Below, piece after piece: positions 1-8,163 of a stretch of DNA of 64,000 nt. This stretch comes from Pseudomonas iridis (GTDB taxonomy: Bacteria; Pseudomonadota; Gammaproteobacteria; Pseudomonadales; Pseudomonadaceae): NCBI RefSeq assembly GCF_017980685.1, contig NZ_JACXXO010000019.1, positions 1 through 64,000 on the forward strand, in the 5' to 3' direction. The position numbers were made by a program, and so were the translations under genes. Positions within the stretch are counted from its first letter, which is position 1; every line of letters begins with the position of its first letter. The notes under the pieces were generated by a model. The model was not told the origin of the DNA. It saw only the letters and a program-made list of their open reading frames with translations, and searched no databases.

Positions 1-40
1 GTCTGACTCCACAAGCACCCACACGAATTGCTTGATTCAG

Positions 41-116
41 TTGTTAAAGAGCGGTTGGTTAAGATCTTTCGTCTCAACCGAGGCGCGCATTCTACAGCAG
101 CCTCATTTGCTGTCAA
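41..116 (-). promoter_or_regulatory. rRNA operon promoter and boxA leader (16S gene lies left of the window)
   Basis: On the minus strand a TTGACA -35 box (111-116) is followed after 16 bp by a TAGAAT -10 box (89-94) and, downstream, by GCTCTTTAACAA (41-52), the boxA antitermination element of rRNA leaders. The remaining bases to position 1 match the pre-16S leader of Pseudomonas. The 16S gene itself is outside the window. Confidence 0.85.
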
Positions 117-475
117 GTGATTATTTTTATTTAAAATCAATCACTTACACCCGCTAGAAGCAATCTGCTGTCTGGCGGGAGGTGAATAATACAGGACTGA
201 AACTTATGGTCAACCCCTCTTGGAAAATTCTTTTCCAGACAGAAATCAACCGGTTACAGCTCAGTCTGCACCAACCGCCATAATCCTGTTATCTGCGACT
301 GCTAACCTCCCCCGCCAAACGAAGGCCCCACCTCCAAGCGCCCCCGATCATGGAACGCCCCAAGGGGTTACCACCCCATCCGCACTGCCGGCACCATCAT
401 CGTCAACCACACCACCGAATCCATCGGCGTTTCGCAGATCGGGCTGGCGATCATGCGCCATTGGAGTGGAACGGG
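117..475. other. Intergenic stretch upstream of the rRNA promoter, possible gene remnant
   Basis: About 350 bases with no convincing gene. An AT-rich part (120-145) lies just upstream of the rRNA promoter, where UP elements and Fis sites usually sit. Around 381-455 one plus-strand frame reads TIIVNHTTESIGVSQIGLAI, which looks like protein sequence, but it has no start or ribosome site and I cannot name a family. It may be a worn gene fragment. Confidence 0.35.
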
Positions 476-531
476 GCTGCAATCTTTTGATCTTCTCCCC
501 AGCATGAGGATCCGGATCAACAGATCGCAGC
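476..531. repeat. Degenerate copy of the GCTGCGATCTTTTGATC inverted repeat
   Basis: The left arm GCTGCAATCTTTTGATC and right arm GATCAACAGATCGCAGC form an imperfect inverted repeat. The same arms recur, better preserved, at 51205-51296 and in related form at 38617-38678 and 58480-58568. It is probably a short intergenic repeat of the REP type rather than a terminator for either neighbour. Confidence 0.5.
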
Positions 532-558
532 GTTCCGCAGTTTCTATCGAGATTTGCG

Positions 559-792
559 TCAGTGATCAGCGATCACCTGAATATGTGTGATCCCCACCCG
601 CTCGGCCTGCTGCAGGATCTCCTGCGGCGTCGAGTCTGCGGTGGGCATGATCAGGCCGTTTTCGGCATCGCCCAGATGCAGTTCCAGCAGATGCATGGCC
701 GCCTCGTGATCGCCCAATCGAGGTTCCTTGAGCTCGAAGGTGTGAGTGCGAGGCTCGCCGTTGAACAGGTATTCCAGAAGATAAGTGTGCAT
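559..792 (-). CDS. Small conserved hypothetical protein
   Basis: A 77-residue acidic soluble protein with no signal peptide or membrane segment. It begins MHTYLLEYLFNGEPRTHTF and has a helical middle (DHEAAMHLLELHLGD), suggesting a small alpha/beta fold. I do not recognise a named family. The ATG at 792 is chosen as start. A TTG at 822 has a better-placed AGGA and would add ten residues, so the start is uncertain. It is divergent from the TspO gene, with a 183-bp AT-richer gap that should hold both promoters. Confidence 0.65.
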   Translation of the reverse strand: MHTYLLEYLFNGEPRTHTFELKEPRLGDHEAAMHLLELHLGDAENGLIMPTADSTPQEILQQAERVGITHIQVIADH

Positions 793-975
793 GGTTTCAT
801 CCAGGGTTGTAGGAAGAAGCAACTGATTATCCTGACTCAGCAGTCAATTTATAGTTCAACTGCATTTCGCCTCGCGCATGAACGGATAAATGTCTTCACT
901 CAATGCAAACTTTTCGCGCCACCGGGCGTCCTTTTCTTACACTCCCAAACAGCTGACCACAGCTAAGGACTGGCG

Positions 976-1416
976 ATGACCTTCTTTATATTCCTTCTGG
1001 CCTGCGCGGCGGCCGCGACCACTGGCATCATGTTCAAACCGGGCGAGTGGTATGAGTCACTGGTCAAACCCGGCTTTACGCCACCCAACTGGGCGTTCCC
1101 GGTGGCCTGGACTGTCATCTATGTGTTGCTCGCATGGGCGGGTTACCGCTTGAGCCTTATTCCCGGAAGTCAGACGGTGCTGGCTTTGTGGGCCGCGCAG
1201 ATAGCCCTGAATACACTGTGGACTCCGGTGTTCTTCGGCGCACATCAAGTTCTCGCCGCCATGGTGATCCTGACATTGCTCTGGCTAGTGGTTGCGACGA
1301 TGGTGGTACTGGCCGTGCAGCTTGATCTGATCACTGGTTTAATCCTGTTTCCTTACCTGGCGTGGCTATGCGTCGCCGCGGCGTTGAATTTCTCCATTCT
1401 GATCAAGAACCGCTGA
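976..1416 (+). CDS. TspO/MBR family tryptophan-rich sensory protein
   Basis: A 146-residue integral membrane protein with five hydrophobic helices, the usual length and topology of TspO/MBR (CrtK) proteins. The family hallmarks are visible: a first helix followed by WYESLVKPGFTPPNWAFPVAW, and the conserved LNTLWTPVFFG segment. Family members bind porphyrins and related ligands and take part in oxidative and tetrapyrrole stress responses in the membrane. AAGGA lies 7 bases before the ATG. The stop overlaps the start of the next gene (TGATG), so the two are probably translationally coupled. Confidence 0.9.
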   Translation: MTFFIFLLACAAAATTGIMFKPGEWYESLVKPGFTPPNWAFPVAWTVIYVLLAWAGYRLSLIPGSQTVLALWAAQIALNTLWTPVFFGAHQVLAAMVILTLLWLVVATMVVLAVQLDLITGLILFPYLAWLCVAAALNFSILIKNR

Positions 1417-2426
1417 TGAACACATTCACCCGAAAAGCGCCGTGGCCGGAGGGCGAGCGTGAGTTGGCGCAAGTGCACGCCTTCAACAGAAAACTTGCCT
1501 GGTTGCCGCGCTTTAAAATTCGCAATCGCGTGCTGCCGAGGATGATTCAAACGCTGCTGCGCGCCAGCCAGGTCGGCGGCGCGAGAAAATTGCTCAAGCA
1601 TGGCCTCACGGCTGAAAGCAGGGTGATTGATAGCGGCGGAGTACCGGTGGCCGTGCGGATCATTCGGCCCAAAGGTCGAGCAAAAGGCGTTGTGCTGGAT
1701 TATCACGGTGGCGGCTGGGTGATCGGCAATGCGCAGATGAATGACAACTTCAATGTCGCCATCGTTAATACGTGCGATGTGACTGTCGTCTCGGTGGATT
1801 ACCGGCTTGCGGTATCGACCCCCATTGAAGGGGTGATGCAAGACTGCCTGGCCGCGGCTCGATGGTTACTGACTGACGACGAGTTTGCCGATCTGCCGGT
1901 GATTGTCGTGGGCGAGTCGGCCGGCGGCCATCTGGCAGCAGCTACTTTGTTGGGGCTCAAGCAATCGCCCGATTTGCTGCAACGGGTAAGCGGCGCGCTG
2001 TTGTATTACGGCATATACGATTTGACCGGCACGGCGAGCGTCCGCACCGCGCCGCCGCAAACCCTGGTGCTGGACGGTCCCGGTATAGTTGAAGCGTTGC
2101 GCATGCTCACGCCAGACCTGAGTGACGAGGAACGCCGACAGCCTCCGTTGTCACCTCTATATGGCGACTTCAGTGATTTCCCGCCTGCGCTGATGTTTGC
2201 CGGCGAACTGGATCCGTTACGCGATGACACCCTCGACATCGCCGAGCGCTGGATGCAATCAGCGCCTGTTGAAATGCACCTGCTGCCCTCCTCGCCCCAC
2301 GGTTTCATTCATTTTCCAACGGCTATTGCTGAAAGCGTATTGACCTACAGCCGTGAATGGATTCGCGCTCGGGTCAGCGGGCAAATGAACGCTTCAACCT
2401 TGGAATTGGGCAACACGCCCTCATAA
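1416..2426 (+). CDS. Alpha/beta hydrolase, hormone-sensitive-lipase type esterase
   Basis: A 336-residue cytoplasmic carboxylesterase of the HSL (type IV) family. The oxyanion-hole motif HGGG is at residues 97-100, the nucleophile Ser168 lies in GESAGG, and Asp266 (GELDPLRDD) and His295 (SPHGF) complete the triad. It acts on esters of short to medium chains; the substrate cannot be read from the sequence. The ATG at 1416 overlaps the TspO stop by one base, which sets the start; upstream in-frame codons fall inside tspO. It is probably co-transcribed with tspO. Confidence 0.88.
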   Translation: MNTFTRKAPWPEGERELAQVHAFNRKLAWLPRFKIRNRVLPRMIQTLLRASQVGGARKLLKHGLTAESRVIDSGGVPVAVRIIRPKGRAKGVVLDYHGGGWVIGNAQMNDNFNVAIVNTCDVTVVSVDYRLAVSTPIEGVMQDCLAAARWLLTDDEFADLPVIVVGESAGGHLAAATLLGLKQSPDLLQRVSGALLYYGIYDLTGTASVRTAPPQTLVLDGPGIVEALRMLTPDLSDEERRQPPLSPLYGDFSDFPPALMFAGELDPLRDDTLDIAERWMQSAPVEMHLLPSSPHGFIHFPTAIAESVLTYSREWIRARVSGQMNASTLELGNTPS

Positions 2427-2467
2427 CAATGACTACACACATCATTTCCCGAGGGGAAGGACAGACC

Positions 2468-2974
2468 ATGACCAGCCAAACCGAAACTGCCATCCTCGCC
2501 GGCGGGTGCTTCTGGGGAATGCAGGACTTGCTGCGGCGCTACCCCGGTGTCTTGCAGACGCGGGTCGGCTATACCGGCGGCGATGTCCCCAATGCGACTT
2601 ATCGCAACCATGGCAATCATGCTGAAGCGATCGAAATCGTCTTTGATCCAGCCGTGATCAGTTACCGGCAGATCCTCGAGTTCTTCTTCCAGATACACGA
2701 TCCGAGCACACCTAATCGCCAGGGCAATGACCTGGGCCCCAGCTATCGCTCGGCGATCTACTACCTCAGCGAAGAGCAACGCGATGTTGCCGAAGACACT
2801 GCTGCTGACGTTGACGCTTCAAAGTTGTGGCCGGGCCGCGTGGTCACCGAAATCGAACCGGCCGGTCCCTTCTGGGAAGCAGAGCGTGAGCATCAGGATT
2901 ACCTGGAGCGAATTCCAAACGGCTACACCTGCCACTTTATTAGGCCTAACTGGAAGTTGCCCAAGCGCAACTGA
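2468..2974 (+). CDS. msrA: Peptide-methionine (S)-S-oxide reductase
   Basis: A 168-residue MsrA enzyme that reduces methionine-S-sulfoxide in oxidised proteins. The catalytic Cys14 lies in GCFWG. The downstream conserved GYTGG, the ...[21 protein letters not shown] segment and the ...[10 protein letters not shown] block are all present. The only other cysteine is Cys155 (GYTCHF), a possible resolving residue. The start is set by AGGGGAAGGA just upstream of ATG 2468. It is shorter than the long-form MsrA and is probably a second, minor copy in this genome. It follows the esterase by 41 bases and ends before a strong hairpin. Confidence 0.93.
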   Translation: MTSQTETAILAGGCFWGMQDLLRRYPGVLQTRVGYTGGDVPNATYRNHGNHAEAIEIVFDPAVISYRQILEFFFQIHDPSTPNRQGNDLGPSYRSAIYYLSEEQRDVAEDTAADVDASKLWPGRVVTEIEPAGPFWEAEREHQDYLERIPNGYTCHFIRPNWKLPKRN

Positions 2975-3006
2975 TAGCCAAAACAAGTTCGCGGCTCTCC
3001 GACATC

Positions 3007-3045
3007 AGCCCCCCGATACCTTTCTTTAAAAGGTATCGGGGGGCT
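3007..3045. terminator. Bidirectional hairpin terminator
   Basis: A 17-bp perfect stem (3007-3023 with 3029-3045) with a 5-base loop between the convergent msrA and ABM-domain genes. The stem carries T-rich and A-rich inner ends, so it can act on both strands, although no long T tract follows. Confidence 0.75.
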
Positions 3046-3060
3046 GTTCAGCTTTACGCG

Positions 3061-3363
3061 TCAGCCTTTAGCAAACTCCGGCCCCTCAACGTGATAGACC
3101 GTCGGCTCTTGCGAAAAGTAATCCTGCAAACCCAGCATGAACCTCTGATGGTCATCACTCGCTTCAAAAGCCGGCGTGTGATCCTCGAGTGTTTGCCATT
3201 GCACGATCAAGTTGAAGACCTCGGGACTTTCAATCCCCTGCGCGAGTGTGTGACCGCGGTAACCCTTTGCCCGAGCAAGTAAAGGCTCGACCTCGGCGAA
3301 CGCGTGGCGGAACTGCTCTATTTGTTCTTTATGGACGGGAAGCAAAGCGATTTCATAAATCAT
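3061..3363 (-). CDS. ABM-domain protein (putative antibiotic biosynthesis monooxygenase fold)
   Basis: A 100-residue dimeric alpha/beta-barrel type protein beginning MIYEIALLPV, with the usual layout of the ABM family (strand, helix HKEQIEQFRHAFAEVEPLL, strand, QWQTLEDHTPAFEASDDHQRF). Members include quinol and heme oxygenases and non-catalytic proteins; the substrate is unknown here. GGAG precedes the ATG. It lies 40 bp downstream of the ArsR-controlled oxidoreductase on the same strand and is probably in the same operon, which suggests a quinone- or electrophile-related role. Confidence 0.8.
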   Translation of the reverse strand: MIYEIALLPVHKEQIEQFRHAFAEVEPLLARAKGYRGHTLAQGIESPEVFNLIVQWQTLEDHTPAFEASDDHQRFMLGLQDYFSQEPTVYHVEGPEFAKG

Positions 3364-3403
3364 GGCGTGTCTCCAAATTGAGCTTCAACGGTTGAAAGTG
3401 CAC

Positions 3404-4378
3404 TCAGCCAATAAGGCTATCTTCGATGGCAATCGCAATTTTTCCCTGGATTCCATTGTTGGGACTCTCCAACCGGGCATGCGCGAGTGGAATGTCGGCA
3501 AGTGAATAGACGGCCCCCACGTGCGGACGCAGTTGACCGCGCTCAATCAACGCGCTCAGCTCATCGAGTTTGCCGCGGTTTTGTCGGGTGAAAACGAAGT
3601 GATAACTGGCGTTCTTGCCCCAGGCCTGGACGAGATTTTGTGGCAGCGCAATGTCGACAATCGAAACAACGCGACCCAGTTGAGCGAGCGCGTCGGGGCT
3701 GCGTGACAACGTGTTGCCGCCAATGGTGTCGAACACCACATCGACTCCGCGCCCAGCGGTTTCCCGCAGGATGGCGTCGACGTAATCCTCCTTTTCGTAA
3801 TCGATGACCACATCGGCCCCCATACTGCGTGCGAACTCACTGTTCGCCTCACGCACGGTCGTGAACACCCTGGCGCCGATGGCTTTTGCCAGTTGAATCG
3901 CCACATGCCCTACGCCCCCGGCACCACCGTGTATCAGAATGGTTTCGCCCACTCTGAGCGCCGCGCGCACGACCAACGCTTCCCACGCCGTCCCACCCAC
4001 CAACGTCACGCTTGCTGCCTCCAGATGGCTCAGCGCGGCAGGCTTCTTGCCGACGATGCTTTCGGCGGCAACGTGGTACTCGGCGTAACTGCCTTGGCCG
4101 TCAAATATCTGCGGGGTGTACCAGACCTCGTCTCCGGGAACGAAGCTCGTCACGCCCGGCCCCACCGCTTCGACGACGCCCGATACGTCATGCCCGGTTA
4201 TGGCCGGCAGTTGCACCAGGTCCGGATAATCGCCGCGTCGAACCTGGAAATCCAACGGGTTGATCGAAGTCGCGTGAACCCGGACCAGAACCTGTCCCGC
4301 TTGAGGCACGGGTTTGGACACTTCGCGAAGTTCGAATGCTTGCGGGCCGCCAAATGATTTAAGTATCAGAGCTTTCAT
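3404..4378 (-). CDS. NADP-dependent MDR-family oxidoreductase (quinone reductase-like)
   Basis: A 324-residue medium-chain dehydrogenase/reductase. It has the GroES-like N-terminus ([29 protein letters not shown]) and a Rossmann domain with [15 protein letters not shown] near residues 150-165. Zinc ligands are missing, as in zeta-crystallin/quinone reductases. AGGA lies 9 bases before the ATG. A perfect palindrome (4405-4426) just upstream matches a site in front of the adjacent arsR-type gene, so this is the likely target of that repressor. Confidence 0.9.
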   Translation of the reverse strand: MKALILKSFGGPQAFELREVSKPVPQAGQVLVRVHATSINPLDFQVRRGDYPDLVQLPAITGHDVSGVVEAVGPGVTSFVPGDEVWYTPQIFDGQGSYAEYHVAAESIVGKKPAALSHLEAASVTLVGGTAWEALVVRAALRVGETILIHGGAGGVGHVAIQLAKAIGARVFTTVREANSEFARSMGADVVIDYEKEDYVDAILRETAGRGVDVVFDTIGGNTLSRSPDALAQLGRVVSIVDIALPQNLVQAWGKNASYHFVFTRQNRGKLDELSALIERGQLRPHVGAVYSLADIPLAHARLESPNNGIQGKIAIAIEDSLIG

Positions 4379-4404
4379 CGTATATCCTCATTTCGATAAA
4401 AAGG

Positions 4405-4426
4405 GATATCGAGATTTCTCGATATC
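4405..4426. promoter_or_regulatory. Palindromic operator upstream of the MDR oxidoreductase
   Basis: GATATCGAGA-TT-TCTCGATATC is a perfect 22-bp inverted repeat, 27 bp upstream of the oxidoreductase start. Its core, ATATCGA-N6-TCGATAT, recurs with the same 6-bp spacing at 4763-4782, next to the arsR-type gene. It is probably the binding site of that regulator. Confidence 0.8.
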
Positions 4427-4450
4427 TTCAGGTAAAAAGACAGCTGAAAA

Positions 4451-4753
4451 CTACAGGTCCTTCCCGATGATCTCGGCAAGAACGCTGATGGTTGCTTCAT
4501 TGCGCTTGTAGTAGGTCCACTGACCGATACGCCTGACTTCAACCAAACCCACGCGTTGCAGCGTTGCGAGATAAGAAGACACCGTCGACTGCGACAGCCC
4601 GACACCTTCCTGGATACTGCTCACACACACGCCCACCGTATGAACGTCACCTTCGTCCTGTGGCGGGAAGTTCTTTTCGGGATCTTTCAAACCCTTGAGG
4701 ATTTCAAGTCGGGTCTGGTTTGAAAGTGCTTTGAATATTTCGAGTAAGTCCAT
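4451..4753 (-). CDS. ArsR-family winged-helix repressor
   Basis: A 100-residue winged-helix protein: helical MDLLEIFKALSNQTRLEIL, recognition region LSQSTVSSYLATLQRVGLV (about 53-71) and wing RRIGQWTYYKRNE. The ELCVCDL metal site of classical ArsR/SmtB is absent, so it may sense an organic or redox signal instead. An insertion rich in acidic and proline residues (PEKNFPPQDEGD) sits before the HTH. It lies upstream of the MDR oxidoreductase on the same strand, and matching palindromes precede both genes, which implies autoregulation. Confidence 0.9.
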   Translation of the reverse strand: MDLLEIFKALSNQTRLEILKGLKDPEKNFPPQDEGDVHTVGVCVSSIQEGVGLSQSTVSSYLATLQRVGLVEVRRIGQWTYYKRNEATISVLAEIIGKDL

Positions 4754-4762
4754 GCCGCGAGG

Positions 4763-4782
4763 ATATCGATATTTTTCGATAT
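4763..4782. promoter_or_regulatory. Palindromic operator upstream of the ArsR-type gene
   Basis: ATATCGA (4763-4769), six bases, then TCGATAT (4776-4782), directly upstream of the regulator start. It has the same half-sites and spacing as 4406-4425. It also lies in the 114-bp gap shared with the divergent DCC gene, so that gene could be affected too. Confidence 0.75.
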
Positions 4783-4867
4783 GTCAATACGGGAATCCAG
4801 GACTTTTCAGTCGACCGGGAGCATTGCGATATGATCCGCAGCAACCGATTCCGATGGACTCACGCTC

Positions 4868-5344
4868 ATGCCAACCGCGCAGACCCGCCCTACCCCCGCT
4901 CCATTGCTCAAACCCGGCGAAACCGTGGTGCTGTTCGACGGTGTGTGCAAGCTATGTAATGGCTGGGCGCGTTTTTTGATTCGGCATGATCATCAACGGC
5001 GCGTGCGACTGGCGGCAGTGCAGTCACCCGAAGGACAGGCGCTACTGGCGTGGGCGGGGTTGCCGATGGACCAGTTCGACACCATGGCGGTGATTCGCGA
5101 CCGAAATTACTGGGAGCGATCAGATGCGTTTTTCGAAGTCGTCGGTCAGTTGCCCGGCCGCTGGCAGCCCTTGCGCTTGTTGCGCGTTTTCCCGCGTGGG
5201 CTGCGGGACTGGGCTTATGACCGCATCGCGTTGAATCGCTATCGGCTGTTCGGCAAGTACGACAGCTGCCTGCTGCCAAACCCTGATCACGAGCAGCGAT
5301 TTCTGAAAATGCCTGCGCCATCGGTGGCCGGATCAGAAAGCTGA
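4868..5344 (+). CDS. DCC-family thiol-disulfide oxidoreductase-like protein (DUF393)
   Basis: A 158-residue protein of the DCC family, named for the Asp-x-x-Cys-x-x-Cys motif: FDGVCKLCN with Asp24, Cys27 and Cys30. The fold is thioredoxin-like and a redox role is predicted, but substrates are unknown. The C-terminal part (YDRIALNRYRLFGKYDSC) is the second conserved family block. The gene is divergent from the ArsR-type gene and its 3' end overlaps the convergent saccharopine-dehydrogenase-like gene by 12 bp. Confidence 0.88.
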   Translation: MPTAQTRPTPAPLLKPGETVVLFDGVCKLCNGWARFLIRHDHQRRVRLAAVQSPEGQALLAWAGLPMDQFDTMAVIRDRNYWERSDAFFEVVGQLPGRWQPLRLLRVFPRGLRDWAYDRIALNRYRLFGKYDSCLLPNPDHEQRFLKMPAPSVAGSES

Positions 5345-6472
5345 CCAGGACTGCCCGTCAGAAAACTGCACGGACAGGCTCAGGTTGGCCGGGTCGTTGA
5401 TCGCAGCCAGGTATTCGTCAACGCTGATTTCGCCGACGCAGGGCCGGGCACCTGGTTGCGGCACATAACCTCCGGCCATTTTCGCGGCCAGTGCGACGGC
5501 TGCGCAGCTGGGGATTTCCGGGCCTTTGTCGTTAAAAGCGGTCAGTTGTGCGGTCATGGTCAGCGGATGCCCTTCAACGCCTGCGCCCTGAACGTCGATG
5601 TACATCGCACTTTTGCCATCGCCGAATCGCTCGAATCGAGAGCCCAGCCAATGCAACCTGGCGGCCCAAGGGAGATGGTCGCGAACCAGTCCGATCTTGA
5701 CTGCCTGCGCTAACAAAGCGTTGGCAACACCGGCGAGTTTCAGCCCAGCACCTGCCTTGAAGCTCAGCGTGTACGCACCATAGCGTCCGGCGAAGATATC
5801 CATGTCCGGTACGTCGACATTGGCCAGCAAGCGAGTGCCCAGTTGCGGTATTTTGCGCATGGTCAGATCCTGCCAACCCGACACTTCATGCACCTTGCTG
5901 TTTTTCAGTTGTTTGATCGGCTTGCCGGCGTAGGCCAGCACACCTTCGATTGTCGACAATCCCGGCATTTTCGCCGAAGCGCTAACGCCATGTTCGATCA
6001 CGTCAATACGCGAGAATCGGTGACGCTGCTGATCGATGATCGCTGACGAAAGCGTCGGCACCGAACTGCAACCACTGAGGATCGCCACGCCTGCCGCTTT
6101 CGCCCGTGCATCGAGAATACCCACGCCGCTGACGAAGGTTCGGCAGTCCGCCAGATCGCAGTAGTTCACTTGGGCAGCGATGCAATTCTCGGCAACTGCA
6201 TAGGATTGCCCCTGAAACGGCCCGCCGGTGTGGATCACCAACCGGATATTCAGCGAGCGCAAAGCGGCGCTGAACGCAGGGCCCATGGCATCACCGCACC
6301 AACCTTGGACGACAGCAGCCGATAGGCTGTTCAGCTCATCGACCTTGCGCTGCAACTTATGCGGGTCGCGTCCCGAGAGCAGCAGCTCTACACCCGGCAT
6401 GGCCGCCAAATGCCCGCAAACGATGCTACCGAAATTACCGTAGCCACCGACCACCATCACCCTGAACGGCAT
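5333..6472 (-). CDS. Saccharopine dehydrogenase-like NAD(P)-binding protein
   Basis: A 379-residue protein with an N-terminal Rossmann motif GGYGNFG (residues 9-15) and the layout of the saccharopine dehydrogenase NADP-binding superfamily (SGRDPHKL, THTGGPFQG-like HTGGPFQG, YCDLADCR). It is probably an oxidoreductase, but true saccharopine metabolism is unlikely from context and no substrate can be assigned. It stands alone; a 113-bp gap separates it from the ABM gene upstream. The last four codons overlap the DCC gene on the other strand. Confidence 0.82.
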   Translation of the reverse strand: MPFRVMVVGGYGNFGSIVCGHLAAMPGVELLLSGRDPHKLQRKVDELNSLSAAVVQGWCGDAMGPAFSAALRSLNIRLVIHTGGPFQGQSYAVAENCIAAQVNYCDLADCRTFVSGVGILDARAKAAGVAILSGCSSVPTLSSAIIDQQRHRFSRIDVIEHGVSASAKMPGLSTIEGVLAYAGKPIKQLKNSKVHEVSGWQDLTMRKIPQLGTRLLANVDVPDMDIFAGRYGAYTLSFKAGAGLKLAGVANALLAQAVKIGLVRDHLPWAARLHWLGSRFERFGDGKSAMYIDVQGAGVEGHPLTMTAQLTAFNDKGPEIPSCAAVALAAKMAGGYVPQPGARPCVGEISVDEYLAAINDPANLSLSVQFSDGQSWSAF

Positions 6473-6585
6473 TCAATTCTTCCCTAATTGAAAGGCTGTT
6501 CTCAGCCACTATTCGACGCACATGAACAGCCGTGAAGAATATAGACCCGGGCACCCGCAAGCCACTCAACAATTGCGCGATGCGG

Positions 6586-6897
6586 TCAGTTCGATACCTG
6601 TTCAAGAAAGATCAGTTGCAAGGGCTCTTCAAGCAGGTCATCCGCCGTAGCGGCGAAACGCTGGAAGTACGGCATGGCGAAGTGCGCATCCAGTGCCGCT
6701 TGATCCTTGAACGCCTCGCGCATGTAGAACGTACCGCGCTCATCGCGCAGTTCAAACAACACATAATCGAGATTGCCCGGCTCTGCCCGGGTCGGTTCGA
6801 CCAGTGCCAGAAGCCCTTCTTTCAAGGCCTGTTCCTGACCCTTTTTGGCCTTGAGTACAGCAATCGAAACCAACACTTCTGTGGACGCATTCATCAT
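6586..6897 (-). CDS. ABM-domain monooxygenase-like protein (YgiN type)
   Basis: A 103-residue protein of the antibiotic biosynthesis monooxygenase family: VLVSIAVLKAKKGQEQALKEGL, FELRDERGTFYMREAFKDQAALDAHFAMPYFQRF. It resembles quinol monooxygenases of the YgiN type. It begins 25 bp downstream of the secreted lactonase-fold gene on the same strand and is probably its operon partner. It is only distantly similar to the ABM gene at 3061. Confidence 0.85.
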   Translation of the reverse strand: MMNASTEVLVSIAVLKAKKGQEQALKEGLLALVEPTRAEPGNLDYVLFELRDERGTFYMREAFKDQAALDAHFAMPYFQRFAATADDLLEEPLQLIFLEQVSN

Positions 6898-6922
6898 CAG
6901 TTCTCCGGAAAATAAACAGGTA

Positions 6923-8107
6923 TTAGCGCGTAGGCGCAGGCGCCGCGTCGATTTTCAGACGCAGCAGGCTGTAGGGTTTCTGTCGTTGATCCTGCCCGCC
7001 GCGAAACGCCGCCTGGCGGTGCAACTGGTTGGCGATGAAATACAGATAGCCGTCGGGGCCGATCGACAACGTGTCAGGCCAGAGCAACCGTGGGTCGTGC
7101 ACCAGCGTCTGCCATTGGCCATCCGGCAGCCGCTTGCGGATCGAGTTGTGTTCGTAGTCCCCGGCATAGACGGCGCCGTCGGCGTCAGCCTCCATGCCAT
7201 CGGAAGCCCCTTTCTCGCCCAGATCCTGCACGGCGGCAGCCAGTTGTTGCTCGCTGACGCTGGCATCGCGCAGCAGCGCAGTGGACACGGCATACAGGTG
7301 TCGACTGGACAGAGGCGTGAAATACAGCGTCTGGCCATCGGCTGACAGGGCAATACCGTCCGACGCCACACCCAGCGGTTTGGGTTTGCCGCCGACGCCT
7401 TCGACCATCACTGGCAAGCCTTCAACGACCGGGACGAAAGCCGGATCAACCGACGTTGCCGGCACGCCGCTCAAACGACGCATGGCACGCCCGCTGGCGA
7501 TGTCCATGACAATGATCGCGCCCGGGCCTCGCAGCGAGGAGTCGGTGAGGTACACGGTGCCCTCGGCGCCGTTGCGAAAGTCGAAACGCATGTCGTTGAC
7601 ATACGTGCTGGGCAACATCACGTTGGCCGGGAACACCAGCCGCTTGACGACTTTGTTGCTGGCAAGGTCTATCGCAACCAGTTTCGCTCCTCGCGGCTTG
7701 GGGTCGGCGAAGCCCGGCGCTGCGGTGTCGAGCAGCCAGACACGCCCCTGACCATCAGCCACCACGCTTTGCACACTGATTAACCCGTCGCTTGGGTCGT
7801 TGGGGTTTTCCTTGTTGATCGCGGCGTTCGGATAGGCCACCACTTTGCCGTCGCGGATCTCGCCCACGGTGAACGGCACGTTGTCGCCCCAGCGCGGAAA
7901 GTTGACGAAGATCCGCCCGGTCTCGCTGACGGTCACACCGGTGGGCATCGCATCGTAGAACGCATGCACTTGTTCAAGCTTACCGAAGGATCGATCGGCG
8001 GGTGCATCCGCCGGCAAGGCGACAGCGTTGATGGCGTGGGAGAACGGCGCACCAAACGCGGCAGCCGATAACAGGGCGATGACGGCGGGAAGGGTTTTCA
8101 TACGCAT
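6923..8107 (-). CDS. Exported SMP-30/MRJP-type beta-propeller protein
   Basis: A 394-residue protein with a signal peptide (MRMKTLPAVIALLSAAAFGAP, cleavage near SHA) and a six-bladed propeller of the SMP-30/gluconolactonase and major-royal-jelly-protein group (GRIFVNFPRWGDNVPFTVGEI, GRVWLLDTAAPGF, VYLTDSS, LYFTPLSSRHLYAV). It is predicted to act in the periplasm on a lactone or similar small molecule; bacterial relatives are often annotated L-dopachrome tautomerase-related. AGGAG six bases before the ATG fixes the start at 8107. It lies 56 bp after the MDR gene and is probably in one operon with it. Confidence 0.82.
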   Translation of the reverse strand: MRMKTLPAVIALLSAAAFGAPFSHAINAVALPADAPADRSFGKLEQVHAFYDAMPTGVTVSETGRIFVNFPRWGDNVPFTVGEIRDGKVVAYPNAAINKENPNDPSDGLISVQSVVADGQGRVWLLDTAAPGFADPKPRGAKLVAIDLASNKVVKRLVFPANVMLPSTYVNDMRFDFRNGAEGTVYLTDSSLRGPGAIIVMDIASGRAMRRLSGVPATSVDPAFVPVVEGLPVMVEGVGGKPKPLGVASDGIALSADGQTLYFTPLSSRHLYAVSTALLRDASVSEQQLAAAVQDLGEKGASDGMEADADGAVYAGDYEHNSIRKRLPDGQWQTLVHDPRLLWPDTLSIGPDGYLYFIANQLHRQAAFRGGQDQRQKPYSLLRLKIDAAPAPTR

Positions 8108-8163
8108 AAAGTGCTCCTGACGGGCCCTTTATGGCGCCCGTATGACGGTTCAAGTGACGGTTA

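Noticed and set aside
220-507. 95-residue plus-strand ORF
   Set aside because: Low-complexity Pro/Ser/Thr sequence, no ribosome site and not conserved-looking; overlaps intergenic repeat.
3007-3045. A REP or attachment site
   Set aside because: A single perfect hairpin at a convergent gene junction fits a terminator better; no copies elsewhere.
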